This document shows positions 34,716 to 45,469 of a DNA stretch of 64,000 bases, one piece after another. The notes beneath the pieces are model-generated. The model was not told the origin of the DNA and searched no databases. It saw nothing but the letters and a program-made list of their open reading frames with translations. The DNA comes from Thozetella sp. PMI_491 (lineage: Eukaryota > Ascomycota > Sordariomycetes > Chaetosphaeriales > Chaetosphaeriaceae), in NCBI GenBank assembly GCA_021432635.1, contig MU270103.1, positions 124,001 through 188,000 on the forward strand, in the 5' to 3' direction. Each line of letters starts with the position of its first letter. The stretch's first letter is position 1. The translations under genes and the position numbers were made by a program.

Positions 34716-35589
34716 CTAGCCTTGATAGTCGTCCCTCTGAAGAAGCTTTGCACCGTATACTGTCTCCGACTCTTCCGCTTGGTACCAGGAATGGTCGCCG
34801 ACCGTGGTGACCGAAGCGTATGCTGTCAACGTCTTGCACTTCCTATAGTCAAGATTAGCAACTGCCGCATAGAACACCGGGCAACCGGCGCCTAGGAAAG
34901 GAAAAGGAAAGAGGGCAGGCGGAAAGGTGAGAGTCATACATGCAGCCATCGATTGTAAGCGCGCCCCAGACTTCGATTTCTTTGTGGCACTCGAACGATC
35001 CGACAATGCTAAGCTTGCCAAAGATCTTCACCTTGTCCCTGGATCGAAGTCAGTCTCGGCGGAGGGTATGTGGATGGAAGAAGCATTTGGCGCGCGATGA
35101 CTTACACGCATACCATGTTCCCAGTGATCTGGACGTTTCCGAAGGACTTGAGCTTGTTGCTGTTCCTCCCCGTCAGCATCTCTTCCCCATCCAGGCTGGA
35201 AGCATGGATCGGATGGGGGTCTAAGTGACGTACTAGCATGTTAAACTCCCGTTAACCTCGACGTTACCGTACGCTTCGATGCGGTCGCCGACGGAAAAGT
35301 CTCCGTTGAAGGTGACGGCGCCTCCAGATTTGACCGAGCCGGCGATCTCCATCGGTCCTTTGAGGTCAACCGACTTATCTGACTTTACGGCTTTCTTCTT
35401 CTTGGTGGCCGACGATGACTCGCCTTCCGTCTGGGCGGAGGCGCCGTATGGGTCTTGGGGGTTAATGGGGCTATCGAACGTCATGATCTCCTCGTACTCC
35501 ATGATGGGGTGGTCGGGCAGCGTCGTCGGGGTCGCAGCGGAGCCGGTCATCGGCGACGTAGTCGTGGCAGGCTGCTTACCCTTCTTCAT
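34716..35589 (-). CDS. Bactofilin-like beta-helical repeat protein
   Basis: Four exons, 35589-35234, 35159-35106, 35038-34940 and 34842-34716, give 211 residues. All three introns are phase 2 with GTACGT, GTAAGT and GTATGA donors. The first ~75 residues are disordered and end in KKKKAVKSDKS. From about residue 76 the chain is a regular repeat. Four consecutive units read IEAYGNVEVNGSLTCYNK, LKSFGNVQITGNMVCVDK, VKIFGKLSIVGSFECHKE and IEVWGALTIDGCMKCKT, with alternating hydrophobic residues and a Gly at the turns. This 17-18 residue period and pattern are those of bactofilins (the former DUF583, 'polymer-forming cytoskeletal' family), right-handed beta-helices that polymerise into filaments in bacteria. 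Exon 2 (54 bases) equals exactly one coil. The tail (about 35 residues, ending KLLQRDDYQG) is outside the repeats. Function in fungi is unknown to me; a scaffold role is inference. Confidence 0.85.
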
Positions 35590-37586
35590 CTTGGTCTAGG
35601 CGGTGATGGTGATGGCGATGGCGATAGCGGCGGCGTTGATGGATGGTTCTGCTCGAGTTGGGATGACTCTTCTAGGCGGCACTTTTGCGATGGCGAAACG
35701 AAGGCGCTGATCATCGCTCTGGGCCACAGCATTCGTCGAGACGGGAACCGATGCGGTCTATATAGCTGGCGGACGACGCCGCGCACTCGAACTGTTGACC
35801 CGATTTCGCGGATGGGTGGTCTCTTTTTTTTGCGGGATCGGGAGCTTCTGCCGAAGCGAACGAGAAGAGCGGTTTGCGATGTGATGCGGTACCTCTGTTC
35901 TCCTCTGTTGCTGCTGGGTTGGGCTGGTGCCTTTGGCCGCGCTGCCTGTTCCAGACCCTGCACAAACAGGCCGTCCGTGTGGCTGCTGTCCGCACCGGGG
36001 GAAGCACAAAGAGTTCTGGCGCGTGTGATGGGCTCGAGAAGGGGAGAGCGCTGCATGAGAGACACCCCTTCCTCGCAGCCGTTGATGCCTTCTCGACACC
36101 CTATTCCCCCTTGTCACCACGCCGTGGTTCTCAGCTACGGACAGAGGGCTGCAGATCGACGATCCTCCCTGGTCGAGTCGGCAAGAGCAGAAAAGCCATG
36201 ATGTAACGTCTACCTTTCCGGTCTCCCCCCCTCCTCCTTAAGGATAGTGCTCCGGACCCCTGGGTCTCTCGTAGGGCAAACGGGAAGACAGCAGGAGCCC
36301 GGTCCCCGCCCGGCGGATAGAGATGGCACTATTCTAGCGTAGAAACCCGGTGGAGGTACGCCGCACGAGTATTCGACGCCATCCCCATACCGCATACAGG
36401 GGAAAGGGGGGAGGGGGGCGTCCCTAGGGAGAGACACCCGATGGCCTCGGAACGGCGGTATCGGTCGTGATTGGAGAGCAGGCGACATGATACGAGGCGC
36501 AGGCTCATTGTCTGGACTCTACGGCAGGGCCCTCGCCTTTTTTCCCTCTAGGAAACATACACAGGCCCTACGGTGGCTTCGTGAGGCTGCAGCCGTTATG
36601 ACCCGTCCGACGCCAGCCCCATCATCCAACGACGGCCCTAGGTCGACTGGCTGCAGGACGGGCCAAACGGGGGAGGGGAGGGAGCCCAGCCGTCCACTGT
36701 GCGCGGAGGGTTTGCCGATGCTAGCTAAATTCACACTGGCGCGCTGGCAGCCCAAGTATCGCGACGGCCGGGACCGAGGCTTGTTTAGCATTTTCCTGTG
36801 ACCTTGCAGATGGGGCTGTAAGTGGGTGGGCCTGTTATTCCCTCAGCTGGCGGACAAATATCGAGACGATGGCGCAGCATGACGGCTGAAAAGACTACTC
36901 CCCCCCCCTTCTTCCTCTCTGCTCCCAGGGCGACGTCACACAATCGAGACATATTCTGTTGTTGCTAGTCCTTAAACCCTGGAACTTGCCGCTAATTAAC
37001 TCGGAATCTTTGCTTCATCAGATCACGCCTGTCTATTCCTGGCTCGCCGGCTGTCCTCTCTCGGAGCGGTCCCCCAAGCCCGGGCGAGGCCCATGGCTTG
37101 ACGCCTTCCATCCCTTTCGGCCAAATAGGGCACAGAGGAGATAAGGCAAGGCAGAATGCCATCGTTTCTACCATCGCGAAGTAGCCTCGCCGCCGGTTTA
37201 GCTAAGAGAAATCGACCCCATTGCGTACGCGCGAGACACACGATGGACCCGGCGGCGTCCCGGATCTCCAGGAACCGGCGCCTAGGTCCGCCACGCCCTG
37301 GCCAAAGCCACCACCCTGTCGCGGCAGATGGCGGTAAGTGATGCAGCAGGTCTGGGACCCTTCCCCGTGACTGCCGGGGGGCTAAGCAATTTCCCTAGTC
37401 GTGCCACTATACCTGATTCCTAACCGAGATCACCGGGAAAGGCCCAATCTTCTTGCACGGTTGACCCCGGTGAGAAACCCGGCATCGTCTAATGAAGCCG
37501 TTTTTTTTACTCATGACATCATCCCGGGCGAACCAATCATTTGCTCGTTTCCCCCTCGCTCGTGAGCGCAAGCGCGGGGTTGAATC
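35590..37586. other. 2.0 kb intergenic region
   Basis: The region lies between two minus-strand genes and carries the promoter of the bactofilin-like gene. Several short C or G runs and no recognisable gene or RNA. Confidence 0.55.
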
Positions 37587-38973
37587 TCATACGGCGAGGA
37601 CGTAGGCCAGCGATTCTCCAGTCAGCATGGTCCCGATCACCCAAACAGCCGCATATACGGCCGCCCCGAAGGGTTCCACACCGTTGAGGCTCCGGCACTG
37701 CAGGAAAGTCTGGACCCCAGTGACGAGCATGGCCACCACCGTGCGCTTGATGGTGGTCTTGGACCTGCTTGTGTACCCCCACAGGTTCCAGAGGATTGTC
37801 TCGCTGAGCGTCGCGATCTCTGGGTTGAAATTAGCAACCGCCAGGTCCGCATCGGTCGGCCCGGTACCCGCCGCCGGGGTGAAGATGAAGACTCGGGCGG
37901 CTAGCCCGAAGAGCAGGCCAAGAATTTCAGTCGGCACAGTGCCGAAGAGAGTGGCGCCGACGGCCGGTTGGATGCTCGGGATGCCCTCAAAATAGAGCAC
38001 AAAGATCGAGGGGAGAAACAGCTTACACGCTAGGAAGAGCGTGGTGCTGTAGACGACGCCGGCCAATAGCGTCGTGAATCCCTGGAGGGGCCTGTCCAGG
38101 ATGACCTCGCGGTCGGGAGTGTTGGGTGCGGCTGAGTGCGCGCTGAGAGGGGACGGAGGAGCAGGAAAGGCACGAAGCTGGACAGCACGTCGACGCCCAG
38201 GATCGCGGCCACGGCCCGGGCACTGATGCCATAGAAGGAATAGAGCAGATAGAGCTACCGGGAGGGTTAGCTTGGACTGCTCTGTGGCATGCATCAAAAC
38301 CAACCCCAACGGATGAAAAATGTCCGATTGCGCGCCTTGTGGGTGTCGAGGAGATGCAAATAAGAAAGCCAAGAGACAAAATTGCGTCCAAGCCGCACAG
38401 GGTGGGACGAGTCAGACACACACTCACATATGGACCATGCGACAGCAGGTTCAGCGCCGCCAAATCGTAGCCATCATAGCCTCCAAACCACCCTAGGGCG
38501 AGCTCGACGCTGTTTTTCCGAGGGTTAGCGGAGTGCTGTTACGCGAGACCAGTGACAGGCCTGCCCCCCCTCTTCAGCCCGAAGCCAGGGTAAGGAGACC
38601 GAGACCCAACGAGAGGGTGAGGAAGAAGGGGAAAGGGGAAAAAAAAAAGAGGGACTACTCACATCTTCCAGGCCGCTAGGAGGGCGATCTCACTCGCGGG
38701 CTCCGGGGGGCTCGCGATGGTGTCCAGTTCCCCAATGGTCCATTCGTGGAGGAAGGAATGGGCCAATGAGGACAGCGCAAAACTGAGGAGGATGACAAGG
38801 GGGAACTGTAGCGGGAAGGGGAGTCGCGGTGCTCGCCGCTTTTTGGCTTCCCCAGCGGAGGCCACCGAAGGTGAGTTTGAGGGAGCGGAGGCAGAGGCGG
38901 CAGCCGATGCGGCTCTGTCTGCGCAGCTGAGGGTCACTGCCCCCGCCACCGCACTTTCTTCTGTCTGCGCCAT
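37587..38973 (-). CDS. Uncharacterised multi-pass membrane protein, apparent frameshift
   Basis: Three exons, 38973-38663, 38509-38428 and 38254-37587, with good splice sites (GTGAGT donors, GCTAACC branch before the second acceptor), give a ~353-residue protein. Exon 3 changes frame near 38149-38154: the part reading VLSSFVPFLLLRP and the part reading LSAHSAAPNTPDREVIL lie in frames one base apart, next to a run of four G on the plus strand. The total coding length is one base short of a multiple of three. A hydrophilic Ala/Ser-rich N-terminus is followed by about six hydrophobic helices (for example FPLVILLSFALSSLAHSFL and SIFVLYFEGIPSIQPAVGATLF), including a conserved-looking ETILWNLWGY segment. 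I recognise the type (fungal, ER-like multi-pass) but no function. The frameshift may be an assembly error, a strain mutation, or an unrecognised short intron; the intact codons on both sides favour an error or a very recent change. Confidence 0.7.
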
Positions 38974-39481
38974 GGCGATGTTGCTCGCAAAGTGACCAGT
39001 GTACGGGACTGCGGTGAGGGAGTCGCAAAGACAAGAAGCTCTTGGCGTCGGTCCGGCGAGGGGTGGTGGACTGGGGTAAGGGAGCGCGACAGCCAAGGTT
39101 GAATTGAAGGGGATGGGATACGTCTCTTTGCGCGCGCCTCAGGCACCGTCGACGTGCGCGGTTCGCGAGGGGTGAAAAATAAGCCCTAAACGAACGTTCC
39201 GAAGTGAAAAATGATGCCGGTTCGGGGCGACGCCGTTTTTTATCAAAAGACGATATAGGCAGGTCGATGAGAGATGGTGGTGTTGCTGGAGGTGGTGACG
39301 AGCTTCAGCCCTGGGCCCCCGGGAGGTCGCCTTCAGCTCCGGATGTGGGGCACGCCGTCTGTGGAGGGGACGGCAGTGACGTCTTGGTCCGATGCTTCTC
39401 GATGGGGACATCCTGCCTTGAACCCCGGCGCCAAACGGTGCTGCCTTTTACCCCACGCTTTGGGTCAACCACACACACACA

Positions 39482-39526
<45 letters not shown>

Positions 39527-40580
39527 TCATATGCTTGCACTAGTTAGGTACTCCCCTCTCGTTCTCTGGCGTTTAGGTACAGCTCGCTACCTGGCTACGT
39601 CGGACTTCGACAAGGTATGCACGGCGCGCCCGCCTTACCCGTTTTCTCAACAGCCCACCGGGGCGAAGACGACGCGGGAGACAGGGCACAGCTTGCGCTG
39701 CGGCCAACCAGAGGACGCGAAACGGCGAGACCTTGACAGGAGCAGAGATAAAAACGGCATATATGCCGCTCAATATCTCCGGCGCTGAAGCAGCTCATGC
39801 CGGCTTTTCAGCTTGCCAAGGGTTATTGGACGAAACATCTAAGCGTGTATCGCGGCATCCTTCTCGATCTCGGCCATTTTCGTCATGTCCCTAGCCAACC
39901 TAAACCTCCCGCTCGGATACGCACCCCCCCTGGCCCCCTCGTACGCCCCCCGTCCGCGCGGGTGGTCATCGAACGGTATCCAAGCTCTGCGCACCCCGCG
40001 AGTCCGTAGGCAGCAAGCTCGCAACGAGTGCCGACCCAGCAGACTGGCGCTCGGACAACCGCGGAGAAACACACCGAGCCAAGACTTTGGCGGCCTGCAT
40101 CCCTTCGAACTACAACAAGAAGCTGGCGTCAGGCATGTAACGTCACAGTGAGCGTTCCTCGGTGTTTTGTCAATGTGCTTTGTTTGGTTTAGTCGGCACT
40201 GGCTACGTACAGAACCGAGAAGCATCACGAGGCCCGCGTCACGCGCGACCACGACGCTCTCCCTCGTCTTCTGAGATCCATCTGCTCGCCAAGGCTGGGT
40301 AGTTCGAGGCGTTCGCTCAACGCTCGCACACGACCCTCACTTTAACCTCGTGAAGTCGACGGCCCATCCCTCGTCCCTCGCCCCTCGGCCACGGCAAAGG
40401 AGGGCCCGTACTCTCCACTCTTCGGTGCTAAGGGTCGTCGGCGGAGCGACCTCCGTATGTGAGTTTGGTTTCAAGATAGGTGTACAAAAGAGACAAATTT
40501 CCTTCATCACGTTCATAATCCTGGTATAGTGGCATATATGAACGCCACGCGCCGGTCGAAGTCGAATACGCCAAGAAGAG
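38974..40580. other. 1.6 kb intergenic region
   Basis: It contains the promoter of the membrane-protein gene and the 3' end of the C2H2 gene, plus the AC microsatellite listed separately. No coding frame is supported. Confidence 0.55.
39471..39521. repeat. (AC)n microsatellite
   Basis: About 25 AC units with one AG interruption, in intergenic DNA. A simple repeat likely to be polymorphic. Confidence 0.95.
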
Positions 40581-42205
40581 TTACTCCTCCATCCGGCCAA
40601 AGACTCCGTCGTCGTCCTCGTCGCTGCGACCCCGGGACTGAAGGTCGTCCTCGTCTTCGTCCATAACGCTGTCTCCGCTACCCTCCATCTTGACGTCCTC
40701 CCTGCGCATCTCGCCACGCATCTCGCCACGAGTGAAGCTCTCAGGCGCCCTACTAGGGAAGCTATTGAGGAAGCTCGTGCCGGTCAAGGCCGCTTGGTCA
40801 AGATACTGGGCGGGCAGCGGAGGCACAGGGGGGGCGTCGGCGGGTAGGAGGACCGTCCGCGATCCACCGTTGCTGCCGAAGCTGCAGCTCAGTAACTCCA
40901 CGGCCGCCGCGAGGTCTCGGTCTTCCTGGCCAGTGGCGTTCTTCCCAGACGACGGAGGGCGCTGTTCCTGGCTGGCGTGACGGAAGTGGCCGAAGCCGGA
41001 CGAGATGGGTATGCTGCCGGCAACAGAGCCGGTGGACGGAGCCGACTGATACGACCGGCCGAAACCACTGCCGCTGCTGTATCTCTTGGAAAAGGCTCCA
41101 AAGGGCGTGCTGGGGCCTAGGCCGTCCAGTTGTGGTGGAGGCGTCGTATCGGCTGAGCTGCCGTCCTGATGGTCCGAATATCCGGATGCCGCCGGCGACG
41201 CCGAGTCCTGTTCGCTGGCAAAGTCGCGCGCAGAATCCGGAGGGGTAGTCGCGTCGGGCTCGCTCGTGTTCATGGCGACCAGAACCGAGGCGGCCTCGAG
41301 CAGCTGCACCTGCTGGTGCTTCGATATGAGAAGTTTCGAAGTGAAGGACCACTCGGGAGTGTGCTCCCACCTAGCGGACAAAGAAGTCAACACTTGCTCT
41401 CGATACGACGCAGGCTCACACTCCACCGCTCGGCCCTCCCGGCCATCTCGGCCCCTTGAGCGGGCAGCCGAGACAGAACGGATGGGAGGGGTTGGGACTG
41501 GGGAGCGAGCACTAACAAATGCTTGGTCAGGCAGCTGCTGTGCTTGTATCCTTTCCCGCAGGTCTCGCAGCGCAATTCGGGTCGGTTACTCTTGCGACCC
41601 TCCTTGAGCAGCGGCTGTCCGTCGCTCGCTCTCCTGACGCGAGCCTTCAGGGTATTCTCGTCTCCCTCCTCAGCAGACATGCTCAACTCGTCATCGATTG
41701 CGCTATCCTGCATGGACGCGTTGCCCTCGGTCGAGACGAACCTATGGGTCGGGAGGCTGGCTGGGGGGGACGGGAGGCTTCCGACGATGGCGGAACGGGA
41801 GACGCCATTCTTGGACATGGTGTTTCGGCGGCCCGAGATGGCGATAGGGAGCGGCATGGCCTTGTCGCCGGCTTCCTGGAGGGCAGCGGCCACAGCGGCG
41901 GCATTGGCGCCCGTGTTAGTCATGCTCTTTCGGCGGGTGACGCGGTTGGCATTGACGGGGCCCACGAGGACCGAATGCGAATTGGTACGTGAGTGGGATT
42001 GGCGATTGGCCGTCAGCGAGCCGGCGGCCGAGTTCGAGGAGAGGGAAAAGCGATGCGTGAGCGGCCTCGACGATTGCTGGATGTCCTGCGTGGGTAGAGC
42101 GAGAGCGGATCAGCGCGGGTGGGTTCCGAGCGAAGGAGGGGGGGTTCCCCGAGCTAGTGGGCAACAAGAGCAGAGGGTGTATCTTGTTACCTTAGACGAG
42201 GCCAT
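40581..42205 (-). CDS. Single C2H2 zinc-finger protein
   Basis: Predicted nuclear protein of 457 residues in three exons: 42205-42191 (MASSK only), 42085-41517 and 41370-40581. Donors are GTAACA and GTTAGT, acceptors CGCAG and GCTAG, and the frame is continuous. The only recognisable domain is one classical C2H2 finger with Cys178, Cys181, His194 and His198 (C-x2-C-x12-H-x3-H), cut by intron 2 between its two histidines. It is followed by a basic, helix-prone stretch (TPEWSFTSKLLISKHQQVQ, then LLEAASVLVAMN) that looks like a conserved extension. The N-terminal part is Ser/Asn/Arg-rich with several RRxS sites suggestive of phosphorylation. The C-terminus is acidic (DEDEDDLQ, RSDEDDDGVF), as in activation domains. 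One finger alone rarely gives specific binding, so a partner or the extension probably contributes. Targets unknown. Confidence 0.88.
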
Positions 42206-45200
42206 TGCGAGAGAGATCCAGAGACGGGCTCTCTGCAAGCTCACGCAGTATATATAGTCCCTCTAAGAGGGAATTGGGGAGAGGACGAGTCAGCAGGGTC
42301 GATGTGTAGGTGGTGGTTTTTTTTTTGTGTTGAAGATGGGAGCGACGATCGCGGGTGGTGGGAGGACAAAATGGGCCGGGTTGGCAAAATAATAATTATT
42401 TTTGGGCCGAGCCAGCAAGGGTTGGTTTGGCTGTGTGGCCACTGAGGTGGTGTGTGTTGGGACGGCCCAGCACGTCAAGCTCTCCCTCCAGCGTAAGTAA
42501 AAAGGTGGCGTGCCGGTAGCGTAGCGCAGCGCGGCGGCAGCAAAGGATGGGCCAAACTGCCTGGTCAGACACGGCGGACAGATGGCCAAGACCCCGGCGT
42601 GCAGGCGAATCGAGATCGATGACTGGCCGTCTCTGTAAACGGAGGAGAGGATGTGGGGGGGGAGGGACAGAGAAGGGGAGCGAAAGGACAGAAGGTGAAA
42701 GGAAAGGCAGGGCGGGAATGTGGGCTCGAGACGAAGATTGTTTGAAGAGACAGAAGGCGCCCTGGAATGGACGAAACGGCGAAACAGCTCAGGTCAACTG
42801 TCGCAAAAAGGACAATTATTAAAGATGGATTTGGGGAGACAAGCGCCGCCGGATGCCGGTCTGCATTGGGGGTGGGAAAGCTACTACGAGGTACCCGAGC
42901 CTACCTGGGCCATGGCACTACCAGTGGGTGCCTCGCGCTTCTCTGAGGAGGGAGCACGACACAGCCACGTTTGCTATCACTTGTCCGGGGCTCTTGCTCT
43001 CTTCTCATCCTGACGAACATGGTCTCTCTTATGGATCCAATGCCCTCGGGGGCCCAGGCTGACACCATCATCGACCCCTGGGACCCTGACTCCGTGCCTC
43101 TCTCTCTCTCTCTGTTTTTTTTTTCTCGTGTGTTCATGAGACGCGCGAGAGGAGAGCTGGACCTTGGAACTGGAGGTTTCAAACATGTACTCCGTCCCAA
43201 ACCGGAGCCGTAAGATACGCCATTCGAGGAGGGAGAGAGGAGAAGGGGGGGCGTGATGCTCGTATCGTTTACCCACGCCCTTACTTTACTAAGTACTTCG
43301 TACTCCGTTCACGTCCCGGACCGCCCAAGTTTCGCGGGGGAGGGGCGTGTCTCGTTCGCCACCAAATGGGCGCCGCCTTCCTGGCACTGTGCCGGGTTGG
43401 TGGGAGAATCGGGGGGTAGATCGACCCAATATTGACAGGGTTCCACAGAGACTAGCTAGACCTGCACAAAATTGGAGGATTGGGAGGCAGGTGCGAACGA
43501 TGCCGAGCGCGTCTACTCTCGATATCGACCAGCCAGTGCACTGCGCTATCTATCTTCTGGCATGGCGTCGTCTGTGTCCAGTACACGCGAAGCCACGCCC
43601 AGAGCGAGAAAGGGCGAGAGCAGTACTTCGTAGCAGCAGCTGGGGATAAGCCCGACCACGGCCACCCCGTGGGCCCCAGGCCACCATGGCTTTCTCAGCT
43701 GGACGTCTAGGCCCGGTGCATCGGCCTAGGTTGGCACACAACCCCCCTCCCTCCCCATTCCGCCCCAGCCCGGTGCCCCGTGGTGTAGCTGTGCTGCGTG
43801 GTGAGGCGTCAGGCGTGATGCGGGAATCGGCCTATTGATCCCGTCGAACGCCTGGGGCTGGCCAATTGCCGGAGAACTCTTGGTTCTCTCTTTCTTTTTT
43901 TTTTTCCTCTTTCTCTCTTTCTCTTTTGGGTTTCCTCAAGGTTTTGTCTTTGTGTCCTTTGTGGCAACAAGATGGTGCTCCCTAGCTTAAACACTTGTCA
44001 CTCGGGCTCGGCCCTGGCTCACCTGGTGACCTCGAAGGAAAATGGCGCAGGCGAGATAAAGAGAGGCTGTAAGACAGGCTGCCTTCTCCATTGTGCCAAC
44101 GTGACAGCCCTGAGCCACGATCCCGAGGGCTCCTTATAGTCTTGCACCGGCTCATCTAGTCTCCTGGTCTTGGTGAAAGTCAATTGCCAACATGGCTCTG
44201 GCTGGTGCCTGTCCGCAACGGGACCAACCCTCCGGGTCTCCACCCCCTTGATATCTACAACGAACACACAAGAGGCATGAGAAGGAGAGAGAGAGGCAAC
44301 TAAGTCCGGGGCGAGGCCGATCTTCATTGTAGTTGCTGTGTATGTCTGGTGTGGCAGCTACCTGCTGTACAAACCTATCGACAACTTCCCGCTGCGTCAA
44401 TTACCCCACCTGCTGTGTGTCTCTAGATGCCGGCAAAGACTGGGGAGGAGGGGGGTTGTGTGAAGCCTTTGTGGAGCCCAGAGATTCAACCCGAGAGAGG
44501 GTTGCGTCCGTGGCTTCGTGCAACAAAAGTGGAAGCTTGCTTCCGAGTCCTCCGTCCAGCATCTACACGTAGGAGGGAGGGGCTTCAGGTCATGCCCGAT
44601 CGTCTTCAAGACCGTCCTCCACCCGGTGTGCTCTTCGGATTTGGGACGCACACACAAAAAGTTCGGAGTTGGAGAGCTGACGGCTTGCATAACTGGTGTG
44701 CTATCACGGGGCTAGGCCGCTCCCAGTTCCCAGTGCTCGGGTCACCCTAAACCCTAAGTTGGTCCATACATGGCATCAACTTTTTTTTTTGTTTTTTTTG
44801 CCTTTGACCTTGGAACCTTTCCTTCGTCTCGTGCGTCAGCCTAGCTTGCTGAGAGCCGGCCGGGCCAGTCTCGAGAGGCCTTGTTCATCCTCCGCTGCCA
44901 CGGCAGTTTGACACATGGAGACAATTCCGTCGTCTTCCCGTAACCTCCAGCTGCTGTCTCAACGCATGGTTGGATAAATTCGAGGTCATTCAGAGACGCC
45001 CGGAGCCACAGTGCGATTTGGTTTCGAGGCACTAAATCCACGCCCTCCCTGGTTCCGGCTACCGTCCAGAGTGGAAAGTGGCCCATGTCCATGCAGCTCA
45101 TCGCAGGTACCTTGCCAGGCCCCAGACACAATGCTACGGTGGCCCAACAAGGAGACAGGCGCCCCTCCTTGTTTGCCGCTCCGGGGCCGAAGCTGGTTAA

Positions 45201-45369
45201 TCTTCTTTCGACACGTTCCACGCAGGGGGGGGGCCGTGAGCTCTCTCTCTCTCTCGCGAGGGGGGCACGATGATGTATGGAAACGAGCAATTGAGCTCAG
45301 AGAATTGGCCTGCTTTAGCTCACCGAGGATCAGAGCCAGGGAGATGAAGTAAAATTCGAATAGCCGCTC

Positions 45370-45469
45370 AAAAAAAAAAAACCAGGAGCTCAAATTGGCA
45401 CAGGATTGAACCCTGTGCCTGGGATGGCAAAACGCCGTGCCATGGCCTATCAGCTCGCCCATGTCAATG
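45370..45469 (-). ncRNA. tRNA-like Pol III element, possible SINE or tRNA relic
   Basis: Read on the minus strand, 45469-45393 can be drawn as a degenerate cloverleaf. Acceptor halves CATTGAC and GCCAATT pair at five of seven positions. A D-arm-like GGGCGAGCTGATAGGCC resembles box A. A stem TGGCA/TGCCA sits at the anticodon-arm position with an eight-base loop. The T-arm-like hairpin is perfect: GGCACAGG, loop GTTCAAT, CCTGTGCC (45419-45397), giving a box B-like GGTTCAATCC. Twelve bases after the acceptor is a T12 run (45381-45370), a strong Pol III terminator. The T-loop is shifted by one base relative to a true tRNA and the anticodon loop is too long, so this is not a functional tRNA. A tRNA-derived SINE or a tRNA pseudogene fits best. 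Only one copy was seen in this window. Confidence 0.4.
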
